Below are positions 18,179 to 25,597 of a stretch of DNA of 64,000 nt, piece by piece. How positions within the stretch are numbered: position 1 is the first letter of the stretch; each line of letters starts with the position of its first letter. Source of the DNA: an uncultured Chryseobacterium sp. (GTDB lineage: Bacteria; Bacteroidota; Bacteroidia; Flavobacteriales; Weeksellaceae); the NCBI GenBank assembly GCA_913778505.1, contig CAJYWD010000013.1, positions 1 to 64,000 on the forward strand. Reading direction: 5' to 3'. Under the pieces are notes generated by a model. It did no database searches and was not told the origin of the DNA. It saw only the letters and a list, made by a program, of their open reading frames with translations. A program made the translations under genes and the position numbers.

Positions 18179-19114
18179 TTAATTAACAAAATTAAGTCCG
18201 AAAGCCGTCAAAACAGCCATCACAAAAGTCAAGATTCCGACTTGTTTGAGATATGGATCTAGCAATTTCGGTTCTTTGATTTGCATAATTGTTCTTCTGA
18301 GTTTCATAAAAGGAAACATCAGGATCATCACGATAAATGGATAATAGACAACGCCCTGATTACTATTGGCGAAATTAATCATCAGAAAAGTTAACATCAA
18401 TAGAATAGGAAGCTGCAACAGGATAATTTCGTAAATCATGGCTTTTTTGTAGCCCAATCTTAAGGCAAACGTTTTCTTTCCGGATAATTCGTCATTCACG
18501 ATGTCTCTCATATTATTGAGATTTAGAACAGCCATACTCAACATTCCGATGGCAGAAGCCGGAATCAGAATATCATAATCGAAGGTTTTTGTGAACAGAA
18601 AATAACTTCCACAAACTGAAACCAATCCGAAAAAGATAAAGACGAAAATATCGCCCAATCCCATATATCCGTATGGTTTTTTCCCAACTGTATATCCGAT
18701 TGCGGCCAAAATACAAGCAACTCCTAATCCAATGAAAATCCAGAATTCTCTGATATTTGCTGGATAAAAAGCAACATACAGTAAAGCAACTGTTGCTACA
18801 AATGATAAAATAGAAAGCAAAATCACAGCATTTCTCATTTGAGCTGCCGTAATTTTTCCGGAAGCTACGGCTCGTTGCTCCGCTTCATCAATTCTATTTT
18901 TGTCCGTACCTTTCACACCGTCGCCATAATCGTTGGCGAAGTTGGAAAGGATTTGATATAATAATGTTACGAGAAGTGCCAAAGCGAAGATTCTCCAATC
19001 CCAAGTTCCGCCTTCCTGAGAAAGTCTCCATTTTGCAATGAAAGCTCCCATAATAATTCCACTCATAGAAAGTGGTAATGTTCGCAGACGTGCTGCTTTT
19101 ATCCAATCGGTCAT
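18179..19114 (-). CDS. menA: 1,4-dihydroxy-2-naphthoate polyprenyltransferase
   Basis: Joins a polyprenyl chain to 1,4-dihydroxy-2-naphthoate in the inner membrane, giving demethylmenaquinone. The 311-residue UbiA-fold protein has about nine membrane helices. The first Asp-rich motif is NDYGDGVKGTDKNR and a second acidic site follows in NNMRDIVND. It lies between DUF2461 (9 bases) and the UPF0173 gene (14 bases), in one run with menB. The other men genes are not in the window. Confidence 0.95.
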   Translation of the reverse strand: MTDWIKAARLRTLPLSMSGIIMGAFIAKWRLSQEGGTWDWRIFALALLVTLLYQILSNFANDYGDGVKGTDKNRIDEAEQRAVASGKITAAQMRNAVILLSILSFVATVALLYVAFYPANIREFWIFIGLGVACILAAIGYTVGKKPYGYMGLGDIFVFIFFGLVSVCGSYFLFTKTFDYDILIPASAIGMLSMAVLNLNNMRDIVNDELSGKKTFALRLGYKKAMIYEIILLQLPILLMLTFLMINFANSNQGVVYYPFIVMILMFPFMKLRRTIMQIKEPKLLDPYLKQVGILTFVMAVLTAFGLNFVN

Positions 19115-19123
19115 TTTATTTTT

Positions 19124-19813
19124 TTAATCTTTAAATACAGATTCACCATTCAAATCCGTTGTAAGAATTTCACTCATATAATCGAAAAAAGGACGCATTG
19201 CCAAGAAAGTAGCGATAATCTCCTGTTGGAAGCTGTCTGAAAAAACTTCCTGATCAGAAAATTTCCTCATCACCACAAATTGTTTTTTCTTTATCAGATC
19301 AATTGCAGGATGATTTTTGTCAAAACCTTTTGGCGCCGTCTTTACACCATCTTCGCCTTTCAGTTCTCCAAAATATTTTACGAAAGTTGTATCTGAAGTT
19401 ATTTTTCTAATACGAGAATCATCAATTTCAAATTCTCTTCGGATTCTCAATAAATCTTCGTTATTTGGTCCCCAAAAACCGCCTCCAACAAAGGAGTTGT
19501 CAGGCTCCAAATGCATATAATAACCACCTCTCAGCATTGGCTTTTTTCGGGATAATCCTGCTCCGAAATTAGTTTTATAAGGTGTTTTATCTTTGGAAAA
19601 ACGGATATCTCTATTGATTCTTAAAATATGAATTTGGCTCAAATTGTCGTGAAATTCCATTTCAGAATATATAACCTCTACGAATTTCTTATTTTCCTTT
19701 GCAATCGCATCGTACTCTTTTTTATGCTCAGAAAACCAAACACGATTGTTATTTCTGCTTAATTGTTTCAGAAATTTGAATCCTGTTTCAAGTGAAATAT
19801 TTTTGTCTGGCAT
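19124..19813 (-). CDS. DUF2461 / TIGR02453 family protein
   Basis: A 229-residue soluble protein with the family pattern: FLKQLSRNNNRVWFSEHKKEYD at the N-terminus, ILRINRDIRFSKDKTPYKTNFG, and YYMHLEPDNSFVGGGFW. The function of the family is unknown. It lies 38 bases after menB and 9 bases before menA, so it is probably cotranscribed with menaquinone genes. I see no catalytic motif that ties it to that pathway. Confidence 0.9.
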   Translation of the reverse strand: MPDKNISLETGFKFLKQLSRNNNRVWFSEHKKEYDAIAKENKKFVEVIYSEMEFHDNLSQIHILRINRDIRFSKDKTPYKTNFGAGLSRKKPMLRGGYYMHLEPDNSFVGGGFWGPNNEDLLRIRREFEIDDSRIRKITSDTTFVKYFGELKGEDGVKTAPKGFDKNHPAIDLIKKKQFVVMRKFSDQEVFSDSFQQEIIATFLAMRPFFDYMSEILTTDLNGESVFKD

Positions 19814-19851
19814 AAAATAGATATCAACAAATATTTAGATAAATTGCATTG

Positions 19852-20688
19852 TTAAGAAATCCACTGGTCGTCCCCGAAATTCGGTTTACGTTTCTCTAAA
19901 AACGCATTTCTGCCTTCCTTGGCTTCTTCTGTCATATAAGCTAAACGTGTTGCTTCACCCGCAAAAATCTGCTGACCCACCATTCCGTCGTCTGTTAAAT
20001 TCATAGCAAATTTTAGCATTCTGATAGAAGTCGGAGATTTTGCAAGGATTTCCTGAGCCCATTCATAAGCTGTATCTTCTAATTCTGCGTGAGGAATTAC
20101 GGCATTGACCATTCCCATATCAGCCGCTTCCTGAGCCGAATAATTTCTACCTAAGAAGAAAATTTCCCGGGCTTTTTTCTGACCAACCATTTTCGCTAAA
20201 TAAGCAGAGCCATAACCACCGTCAAAACTTGTAACGTCTGCGTCGGTTTGTTTGAAGATAGCGTGCTCTTCGCTTGCCAAAGTCAAATCGCAAACCACGT
20301 GAAGTGAATGTCCACCACCAACTGCCCAACCATTCACCACAGCAATCACAGCTTTTGGCATAAAACGAATCAAACGCTGAACTTCCAAAATATTCAAACG
20401 ATGTCTTCCGTCTTCGCCAACATAACCCTGATGTCCACGCGCTTTTTGGTCACCACCGCTACAAAATGCGTGACCGCCGTCTTTTGGACTCGGACCTTCG
20501 CCTGTTAATAATACAACGCCAATTGACGAATCTTCGTAAGCGTCATAAAAAGCATCGTAAAGTTCTGAGGTAGTTTTTGGCCGGAAAGCGTTTCTGACTT
20601 CTGGTCTGTTGATAGCGATTCTTGCTACGCCGTTGGATTTTTTATAGGTAATATCTTGGTATTCTTTGACGGTTTTCCAGTCTGCCAT
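19852..20688 (-). CDS. menB: 1,4-dihydroxy-2-naphthoyl-CoA synthase
   Basis: Catalyses ring closure of O-succinylbenzoyl-CoA in menaquinone synthesis. The 278-residue crotonase-fold protein has INRPEVRNAFRPKT, HAFCSGGDQKARGHQGYVG, the oxyanion-hole GWAVGGGHSLHVVCDLTLAS, the catalytic Asp segment TSFDGGYGSAYLAKMVG and the C-terminal NFGDDQW. It is first in the run menB-DUF2461-menA-UPF0173. A promoter is visible at 20708-20738. Confidence 0.97.
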   Translation of the reverse strand: MADWKTVKEYQDITYKKSNGVARIAINRPEVRNAFRPKTTSELYDAFYDAYEDSSIGVVLLTGEGPSPKDGGHAFCSGGDQKARGHQGYVGEDGRHRLNILEVQRLIRFMPKAVIAVVNGWAVGGGHSLHVVCDLTLASEEHAIFKQTDADVTSFDGGYGSAYLAKMVGQKKAREIFFLGRNYSAQEAADMGMVNAVIPHAELEDTAYEWAQEILAKSPTSIRMLKFAMNLTDDGMVGQQIFAGEATRLAYMTEEAKEGRNAFLEKRKPNFGDDQWIS

Positions 20689-20707
20689 TTTTTGAAAATT
20701 TAGAGTG

Positions 20708-20738
20708 TAAATATACGCAGAATTGATGGTGTTTCAAA
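20708..20738 (-). promoter_or_regulatory. Promoter of menB
   Basis: The -7-like TATATTTA (20708-20715, seven of eight) and an exact -33 TTTG (20735-20738) have a 19-base spacer on the minus strand. Confidence 0.55.
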
Positions 20739-20745
20739 GGAATTA

Positions 20746-20790
20746 TAGAAATGTAGAAAAGGATAATTATTTTGAAAATCTACATTTCTA
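20746..20790 (+). other. 12-bp hairpin with a T7 tail upstream of menB
   Basis: TAGAAATGTAGA (20746-20757) pairs perfectly with TCTACATTTCTA (20779-20790) and is followed on the plus strand by C and T7. It looks like a plus-strand terminator, but no plus-strand gene ends here. It may be part of a repeat element. Confidence 0.5.
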
Positions 20791-20800
20791 CTTTTTTTAT

Positions 20801-20880
20801 AAACGCAGAGTTCGCAAAGATTTTTTTTTAAATTATTGAAAATATTTTAAGTTTCGCAAAGACGTAAACTCAGCAAAGAA
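20801..20880. repeat. CGCAAAG-type short repeat element
   Basis: TTCGCAAAGA occurs at 20811-20820 and 20853-20862, with the variant CAGCAAAGA at 20871. The surroundings are very AT-rich. Such CGCAAAG arrays are a recurring intergenic motif in Bacteroidetes genomes, by recollection. Confidence 0.45.
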
Positions 20881-20928
20881 AATAATTGATTTAATGTGAG
20901 AAAAGTTTTTCTGGCAAAGTTTGAATAT

Positions 20929-21095
20929 TGCGCCAGCGCGTAAGGGATAGTAGCGGTTATCCTTTTTTTGCTTTGGGAATTGCATAGGCAAAAAAGATAT
21001 GAGCGGATAGCCCGACCCGCTTGTTTTGTTTGCCTTGGAGAAAAACTTCTTTTGAAGACTGAAAGTGAAAGTCAAACAAAACAAAGGGTTACGCC
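20929..21095. repeat. Structured intergenic element (GGGTCGGGCTATCCGCT type)
   Basis: The first hairpin is TTTTTTTGC (20963-20971) with GCAAAAAA (20988-20995), flanked by TAGCGGTTATCC on the left and GAGCGGATAGCCCGACCC on the right. The second is TTGTTTTGTTTG (21021-21032) with CAAACAAAACAA (21073-21084), enclosing CTTCTTTTGAAG. With the two preceding elements it fills the 468-base gap after menB. I see no credible gene there. A widespread Flavobacteriia repeat or structured RNA is the best guess. Confidence 0.55.
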
Positions 21096-21096
21096 C

Positions 21097-21121
21097 AAAA
21101 AAACTCCGGAAAAATCCGGAG
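21097..21121 (-). terminator. Terminator of the DUF4920 gene
   Basis: CTCCGGA / TCCGGAG with an AAAA loop (21104-21121), followed on the minus strand by T7. Confidence 0.88.
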
Positions 21122-21156
21122 CACAGTAATTTAAAAACCTACAATGGGAATACAGA

Positions 21157-21648
21157 TTATTCCACAACTTTGATAGCACTCGCCAAAAATCTGGTCTCAG
21201 TTTTTGGTTCTGTAATCGCATCGATTTCTGACTGAGGCTTTTTTGCATCTTCGGCGTAATGCTGCAATTCTTTCACAGAAGTAGTTTTGCTTTCTGCACT
21301 GCCTTCCAACACTACAGTTTTACCTTCCAAAGCTGTCGGAACAAAGAACGCGTAATCTTTCATTTTAACAAAGAAAGTTTCGCCAGAATCTGTGGACAAA
21401 CTTACCCAACATCCTTTTTTAGGGCAAACGCCGGTCACTTTTCCTTTGACGGAAGTTTTGGCAATTTTTGGATTTGTTTTTAATTCCTTATTCAATTCGT
21501 CTGTAGAAATTGCTTTTTTTACAGCTTTTGCAGAAATATCCTGGCCGTAGAACTCGCCTACTTTCGCCTCGCCTGCGGGTGGACCAGATTGTGCAAATGC
21601 TGAAACTGATAAACCGATGAGAACGAATGCGAATAATATATTTTTCAT
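21157..21648 (-). CDS. DUF4920 domain secreted protein
   Basis: A 163-residue protein with a signal peptide (MKNILFAFVLIGLSVSAFA, then QSG). The compact OB-like domain has VKGKVTGVCPKKGCWVSLST, VKMKDYAFFVPTALEGKTVVLEG and a Glu/Lys-rich late segment. This matches DUF4920, a periplasmic family of unknown function. The two Cys in VCPKKGCW might bind metal or form a disulfide; this is inferred. A palindromic TAAATTTA at 21675-21682 could be its -7 element. It has its own terminator. Confidence 0.85.
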   Translation of the reverse strand: MKNILFAFVLIGLSVSAFAQSGPPAGEAKVGEFYGQDISAKAVKKAISTDELNKELKTNPKIAKTSVKGKVTGVCPKKGCWVSLSTDSGETFFVKMKDYAFFVPTALEGKTVVLEGSAESKTTSVKELQHYAEDAKKPQSEIDAITEPKTETRFLASAIKVVE

Positions 21649-21784
21649 AAAGAATTATTTTATTTTTAATGCTGTAAATTTAGAAAATTAATTAAAATGA
21701 AAAATTTTTATTTTTTGATGTAACGAAACAAACTCTTCAATTGTCATATCAATAACAAATCGAAAACTATAAAAAATTATACTT

Positions 21785-22597
21785 ATGAAAATCAGACTAT
21801 TATCTCTTATTCTTTTGGCCTCTGTGACCAATTATTCTTGTATCCAGAAAACCAGTTCCAGTGATGTGATGTTTTCTCATCTGCTCTCCGACTCCGGAAA
21901 AGGCGAAGTCATTGAGAAATCGTACTCCGTGGATTTTGACGAGTTGCAAATCTCTACTTCTCTCAACGCAGAAGTTTACAAATCCAGTGAGGAGAAAATT
22001 GTGGTCTATGCGCCTTCTGACCTGATGCAATACGTTCTAGTGAAGCAGGAAGGACGAAAAGTTCAGGTGAAAATTCAATCCGAAGGTAAATTGAATATTT
22101 CCACTGACAGAATAAAAATCAAAGTTTATGCAAAGGATTTTGATAAATTGGCAGCTAACTCCAGCGGGTCAATCGTTGTGAAAGATGATTTTAACTTTTC
22201 TGATTTAGACGTTAAGGTTTCAAGTTCAGGAAGCATCAAAGGAAATTTTTCCGGAAACAATATCAACATCCAATCTTCCAGCAGCGGAGAATATTTCGGA
22301 GAAGTGAATGCGAAGAAACTAAATCTTCAAACATCATCTTCTGGAGATATCAAAATCAGTGGAAAAACGGAGAGCGTCAGTGCTCAATCTTCTTCAAGCG
22401 GCGATATCAAGGCGGAAAATCTAACCGCAGATACCGCAACGCTTACTACGTCATCTTCTGCAGACATCACCATCGGCGTTAGACACAGCGTGACAGCAAG
22501 CGCGTCTTCCAGTGGCGACATTAATATTTTAAAAAGAGGCGAATTAAACCAAATCAGCAAAAACGAAAGCAGCTCCGGTTCTGTCAATATCCGGTAA
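21785..22597 (+). CDS. GIN-domain (DUF2807) lipoprotein with a Ser-Ser-Gly ladder
   Basis: A 270-residue probable outer-membrane lipoprotein with a lipobox Cys near residue 19 (SVTNYSCIQK). After VDFDELQISTSLNAEVYKSS the second half is a regular ladder: the turn SSSG followed by Asp, Ser or Glu and usually Ile recurs eight times, 18-22 residues apart. This is what a right-handed beta-helix with one turn per repeat would look like. The function is unknown, and surface exposure is inferred. It is a paralogue of the gene at 14642 but much more regular. A terminator follows. Confidence 0.88.
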   Translation: MKIRLLSLILLASVTNYSCIQKTSSSDVMFSHLLSDSGKGEVIEKSYSVDFDELQISTSLNAEVYKSSEEKIVVYAPSDLMQYVLVKQEGRKVQVKIQSEGKLNISTDRIKIKVYAKDFDKLAANSSGSIVVKDDFNFSDLDVKVSSSGSIKGNFSGNNINIQSSSSGEYFGEVNAKKLNLQTSSSGDIKISGKTESVSAQSSSSGDIKAENLTADTATLTTSSSADITIGVRHSVTASASSSGDINILKRGELNQISKNESSSGSVNIR

Positions 22598-22618
22598 ACA
22601 TATTTTCTTTTAAAAACG

Positions 22619-22654
22619 AGAAGAGCCCTGAAAATTTCAAGGCTCTTTTTTATT
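22619..22654 (+). terminator. Terminator of the GIN lipoprotein gene
   Basis: AAGAGCC / GGCTCTT around CTGAAAATTTCAA, followed by T6 on the plus strand. It lies between convergent genes. Confidence 0.85.
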
Positions 22655-22671
22655 TTAATGTGATTGACAGA

Positions 22672-23451
22672 TTAACCAAACTTGATGATGTCCTGCATCT
22701 TTTCGGTTTCTTCGTTCACCAATTCATCGTCTACCAAAATTTTTCCGGAATGCTCATCGATAATGATCTTTTTTCGCTGTGCAATTTCCATCTGTTTCTG
22801 TGGCGGGATGGTGAAAAATGAACCCTTCGGTGCACCTCTTTCCAAACCAACAACAGCAAGTCCTGTAGAAGAACCCTGGCGTATTCTCTGGTAAGAAGCC
22901 AGCAAACGGTTGTCGATCTTCTCAGCGAATTCTTTGGATTTTTCCAAAAGATAATCTTCTTCCTTCTGAGTTTCGGAAATCAGGTTTTCCAATTCGTTTT
23001 TCTTATGCGTCAGGTGGTTTTTTAGCTCCTCGATTTTGGTGTTAAGATCAGCCAAAGTTTCTTTCTTGTGATCGATTTTTGCGCCAAATTCTTTGATTCT
23101 TTTCTCGGCCAACTGAATTTCCAATTCCTGATATTCTACTTCTTTAGCCAAAGCTTCGAACTCCTTGTTATTTCTAACGTTATCTTGCTGGGTTTTATAC
23201 TTTTCAATAAGAGATTGAGCCTGTTTCATCAGGTCTTTTTTACCATTGATTTCAGCGTTTTGCTCAGCAATTTCGGACTCGAATTTTTGGGCTCTTTTTT
23301 CAAGACCTTCAATTTCTATCTCAAGGTCTTCCACTTCAATCGGCAATTCGCCTCTTGTATTGCGAATCTCGTCCAGTCTGGAATCGATAATTTGCAAATC
23401 GTAAAGAGCTCTTAATTTTTCTTCAACAGAAATTTCGTTTACTTTAGCCAT
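22672..23451 (-). CDS. Coiled-coil protein of the C4-type zinc-ribbon family, Cys lost
   Basis: A 259-residue cytoplasmic protein. A long antiparallel-type coiled coil covers about 10-185 (for example LEIEIEGLEKRAQKFESEI and KKNELENLISETQKEEDYL). A C-terminal domain corresponds to the zf-RING_7/C4-type zinc ribbon usually found after this coil. All zinc-binding cysteines are missing: GLERGAPKGSFFTIPPQ and HSGKILVDDEL stand where CxxC pairs normally lie. It begins two bases after nif3 ends, a common pairing. A role in translation or nucleic-acid binding is only inferred. Confidence 0.85.
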   Translation of the reverse strand: MAKVNEISVEEKLRALYDLQIIDSRLDEIRNTRGELPIEVEDLEIEIEGLEKRAQKFESEIAEQNAEINGKKDLMKQAQSLIEKYKTQQDNVRNNKEFEALAKEVEYQELEIQLAEKRIKEFGAKIDHKKETLADLNTKIEELKNHLTHKKNELENLISETQKEEDYLLEKSKEFAEKIDNRLLASYQRIRQGSSTGLAVVGLERGAPKGSFFTIPPQKQMEIAQRKKIIIDEHSGKILVDDELVNEETEKMQDIIKFG

Positions 23452-23453
23452 AT

Positions 23454-24551
23454 CTATATAAAATAATTAACAGGATTTGTTTTTTGTGTTGTTTTAGCGA
23501 CTGCAAATGTAGTGAATTTTTCGGATAATATTTCAAATAATTGTTGAGTTACAAATTGTTCAGATTCGAAATGACCGATGTCGCAGAGCAGCAATTTATC
23601 CTCTGCGGAGAAAAAATCGTGGTATTTGATATCTCCGGAAAGATAGGCATCGCACCCTGCAGATTGTGCAGCTTTGATTCCGCTGGCGCCGCTTCCACCC
23701 AAAACACCAACTCTTCTGATTTTTTTCTGAGTCAGATTGTTATGCCTGATGACATCAAGATTAAATTTTTCTTTGACAAATTTCAGAAAATCCACTTCAT
23801 CCATTTCAGAGTCCAAATCTCCAAATCTTCCCAATCCAGTATATTGATTTTCGTTTTCAAGAGAAATCAATTGATAAGCGACCTCTTCATAAGGATGATT
23901 TTGTTTCATCGCAAAGAGAATTTGATGCTTTTTATAATCCTCAAAAATTACTGATAGCATAACTTCCTTAGCGTTTTCTCTTTCATTATGAGTTCCTGTG
24001 ACAGGATTAGAACCTTCCAAAGGTCGGAAAGTTCCATTTCCACTAAGTGAAAAACTGCATTCATCATAGAAACCAATATTTCCAGCTCCCGCTTCGAACA
24101 AAGCGTTTTTCAATTTCTCAACCGACTCGACTGGAACATAAACTTCAAGTTTTTTTAGTTGATTTTCTTTTGGCATTAATATTTTCTGATTTTTCAGACT
24201 AAGAACTTCGCAGATTTTATAATTAACCCCGAAATAATCATTATCAAATGCCGTATGAATCGCATAAATGGCAATTTTATTTTCTAAAGCTTTCAAAACA
24301 GCTCTTTCCACATAATTTTTTCCGGTAATGGATTTCAATCCTGAAAAAATAATCGGATGAAAGCAAAGAATCAGATTGAAATTCTTTTCAATCGCTTCAT
24401 CGACAACCGATTCCAGCGCGTCGTGCGCTATCAGAAGGCCGGAAATTTCCCGCTCGGCATTACCACACAACAAACCAACGTTATCAAAATCTTCCGCCTG
24501 TCTAATTGGAATGATTTGTTCAAAATTTTTTATAAACGCTTTGATTTTCAT
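23454..24551 (-). CDS. Nif3-like dinuclear metal centre protein (YqfO type)
   Basis: A 365-residue Nif3/YbgI/DUF34 protein. The N-terminal metal half has EQIIPIRQAEDFDNVGLLCG and ILCFHPIIFSGLK. A CutA-like insertion of about 100 residues (KKLEVYVPVESVEKLKNALFE to HPYEEVAYQL) marks the YqfO subgroup. The C-terminal half has GVLGGSGASGIKAAQSAGCDAYLSGDIKYHDF and DIGHFESE, with metal-binding His and Glu. The biochemical role is unsettled in the literature. The gene begins 12 bases after the RES toxin gene stops, and a TACTTTTG motif at 24587-24594 could give it a separate promoter. Confidence 0.93.
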   Translation of the reverse strand: MKIKAFIKNFEQIIPIRQAEDFDNVGLLCGNAEREISGLLIAHDALESVVDEAIEKNFNLILCFHPIIFSGLKSITGKNYVERAVLKALENKIAIYAIHTAFDNDYFGVNYKICEVLSLKNQKILMPKENQLKKLEVYVPVESVEKLKNALFEAGAGNIGFYDECSFSLSGNGTFRPLEGSNPVTGTHNERENAKEVMLSVIFEDYKKHQILFAMKQNHPYEEVAYQLISLENENQYTGLGRFGDLDSEMDEVDFLKFVKEKFNLDVIRHNNLTQKKIRRVGVLGGSGASGIKAAQSAGCDAYLSGDIKYHDFFSAEDKLLLCDIGHFESEQFVTQQLFEILSEKFTTFAVAKTTQKTNPVNYFI

Positions 24552-24563
24552 TAAATTCTATTT

Positions 24564-25016
24564 TTATCTGATGAACAATCGGTCATCAAAAGTAAATTTT
24601 TCTATCTTCTTGATTTTCACTTCCGCAAAATTGTGGTGTCTCGGATTGACGATATAATTAAACTCTCCCTGAACTGCTGCAGAAGGAATTTTCATTGCTA
24701 AGAATTTGTTTTCTTTGAGAAACTTGTCTCCGATTTTCTGCGTGCTATCCGGATGCGGAAATGTGTTCCAGTCTTTTGGCAATCGTTTCGGTTCGAAGAA
24801 ATCTGTATCAGGAATTTCTATATGGACCAAACGGTAATCTTTCGGCAAAATTCCCAAAGGAATATGAACTGCAATTTCCGTGACACACAAAGCAATGGAC
24901 TGGCCCGTGTACAAAGCAGAATTGCCTTTACTGTTCCATCTTCCACCAGCTATTTCTGCACCTTTCCCAGAGAGATCATCAGCATAGATTTCCTTGGCAA
25001 GTCTGTAAACTACCAT
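24564..25016 (-). CDS. RES-domain toxin (predicted NAD+-degrading), module 2
   Basis: A 150-residue paralogue of the protein at 10452. The signature Arg is in GGRWNSKGNSALYTGQS, Glu in CVTEIAVH and Ser in KIPSAAVQGEFNYIV. Further shared patterns are NxFPHPDSTQKIGDKF (NYSDCQKIGNAWF in module 1) and the final FDDRL. The inferred activity is NAD+ degradation when not bound by the antitoxin. The antitoxin gene ends 6 bases upstream. The nif3-like and coiled-coil genes follow in the same direction. Confidence 0.93.
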   Translation of the reverse strand: MVVYRLAKEIYADDLSGKGAEIAGGRWNSKGNSALYTGQSIALCVTEIAVHIPLGILPKDYRLVHIEIPDTDFFEPKRLPKDWNTFPHPDSTQKIGDKFLKENKFLAMKIPSAAVQGEFNYIVNPRHHNFAEVKIKKIEKFTFDDRLFIR

Positions 25017-25022
25017 TCCAGA

Positions 25023-25481
25023 CTACGCTAAAACACCGTGTTCTATACGAGTCAACTCGTCCATTAACAAAGAAATCCCGAAACTGCTCCCTAACAAATC
25101 CTGCGGTTTTGTTCTTCCAAGAGCCACATTTTCTGCCTGCAACCAAATCATAAAATTATCCGCAGAACTAAAAACTTCTTCTCCTCTCTTGTACAGCATT
25201 TCTATCTGCAATATTTTTTCTGATTGTAATACGTCAAAAGACTTATCCTCTTTCTGATAACGAGACAAGGTCTTTCCGGAAATGTGAAGAAAATCTGCCC
25301 AATCCTGCATTGTAAAAGGAAATTTTTTTGCTAAATTATCAAATATCTTAAAGGAAATACCTTTTTTTGCAAGGTCTATCAAGCCAAAAACACCTGCATC
25401 ATCATAGTTTTGGTAACCATAAACCATCGCAGGCTCTTGCACTATACTGGCAGATGTTTCTGAAGTTTTATACTTTTTCAT
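25023..25481 (-). CDS. Xre/MbcA/ParS-type antitoxin, module 2
   Basis: A 152-residue antitoxin. The Xre-like helix-turn-helix lies at about 55-85 (TMQDWADFLHISGKTLSRYQKEDK). The C-terminal toxin-binding domain has FSSADNFMIWLQAENVALG, then PQDLLGSSFGISLLMDELTRIEHG. This is the standard MbcA/ParS layout (Gly-x-x-Phe-Gly then a terminal helix). Identity to module 1 looks modest, so the systems are probably insulated from each other. Repeats at 25510-25540 are the likely autoregulatory site. Confidence 0.93.
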   Translation of the reverse strand: MKKYKTSETSASIVQEPAMVYGYQNYDDAGVFGLIDLAKKGISFKIFDNLAKKFPFTMQDWADFLHISGKTLSRYQKEDKSFDVLQSEKILQIEMLYKRGEEVFSSADNFMIWLQAENVALGRTKPQDLLGSSFGISLLMDELTRIEHGVLA

Positions 25482-25500
25482 CCTGTAACTTTTTCTCTAA

Positions 25501-25540
25501 CAAATTTACGACTTTTGTCTAAATAAAAAAGACTTTTGTC
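25501..25540 (-). promoter_or_regulatory. Promoter and direct-repeat operator of RES-Xre module 2
   Basis: The -7 motif TAAATTTG (minus strand, 25501-25508) is exact. GACTTTTGTC occurs at 25510-25519 and 25531-25540, 21 bases apart. The outer GAC/GTC of each copy are inverted, so each could be a small dyad. The layout mirrors module 1 but with a different sequence. Confidence 0.6.
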
Positions 25541-25584
25541 CTGTTTTTTGTTTTTTATTTTAATTACCTTTAAAAAGTTATTTT

Positions 25585-25592
25585 TACATTTG
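25585..25592 (+). promoter_or_regulatory. Promoter -7 element of the K+ channel gene
   Basis: TACATTTG is an exact TAnnTTTG match. It ends only five bases before the ATG at 25598, so the transcript would be leaderless or nearly so. Confidence 0.5.
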
Positions 25593-25597
25593 ATGTT

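Noticed and set aside
20833-21084. 83-residue minus-strand ORF
   Set aside because: It lies wholly inside the intergenic repeat elements. Its sequence is just translated repeat with no domain, so I treat it as spurious.
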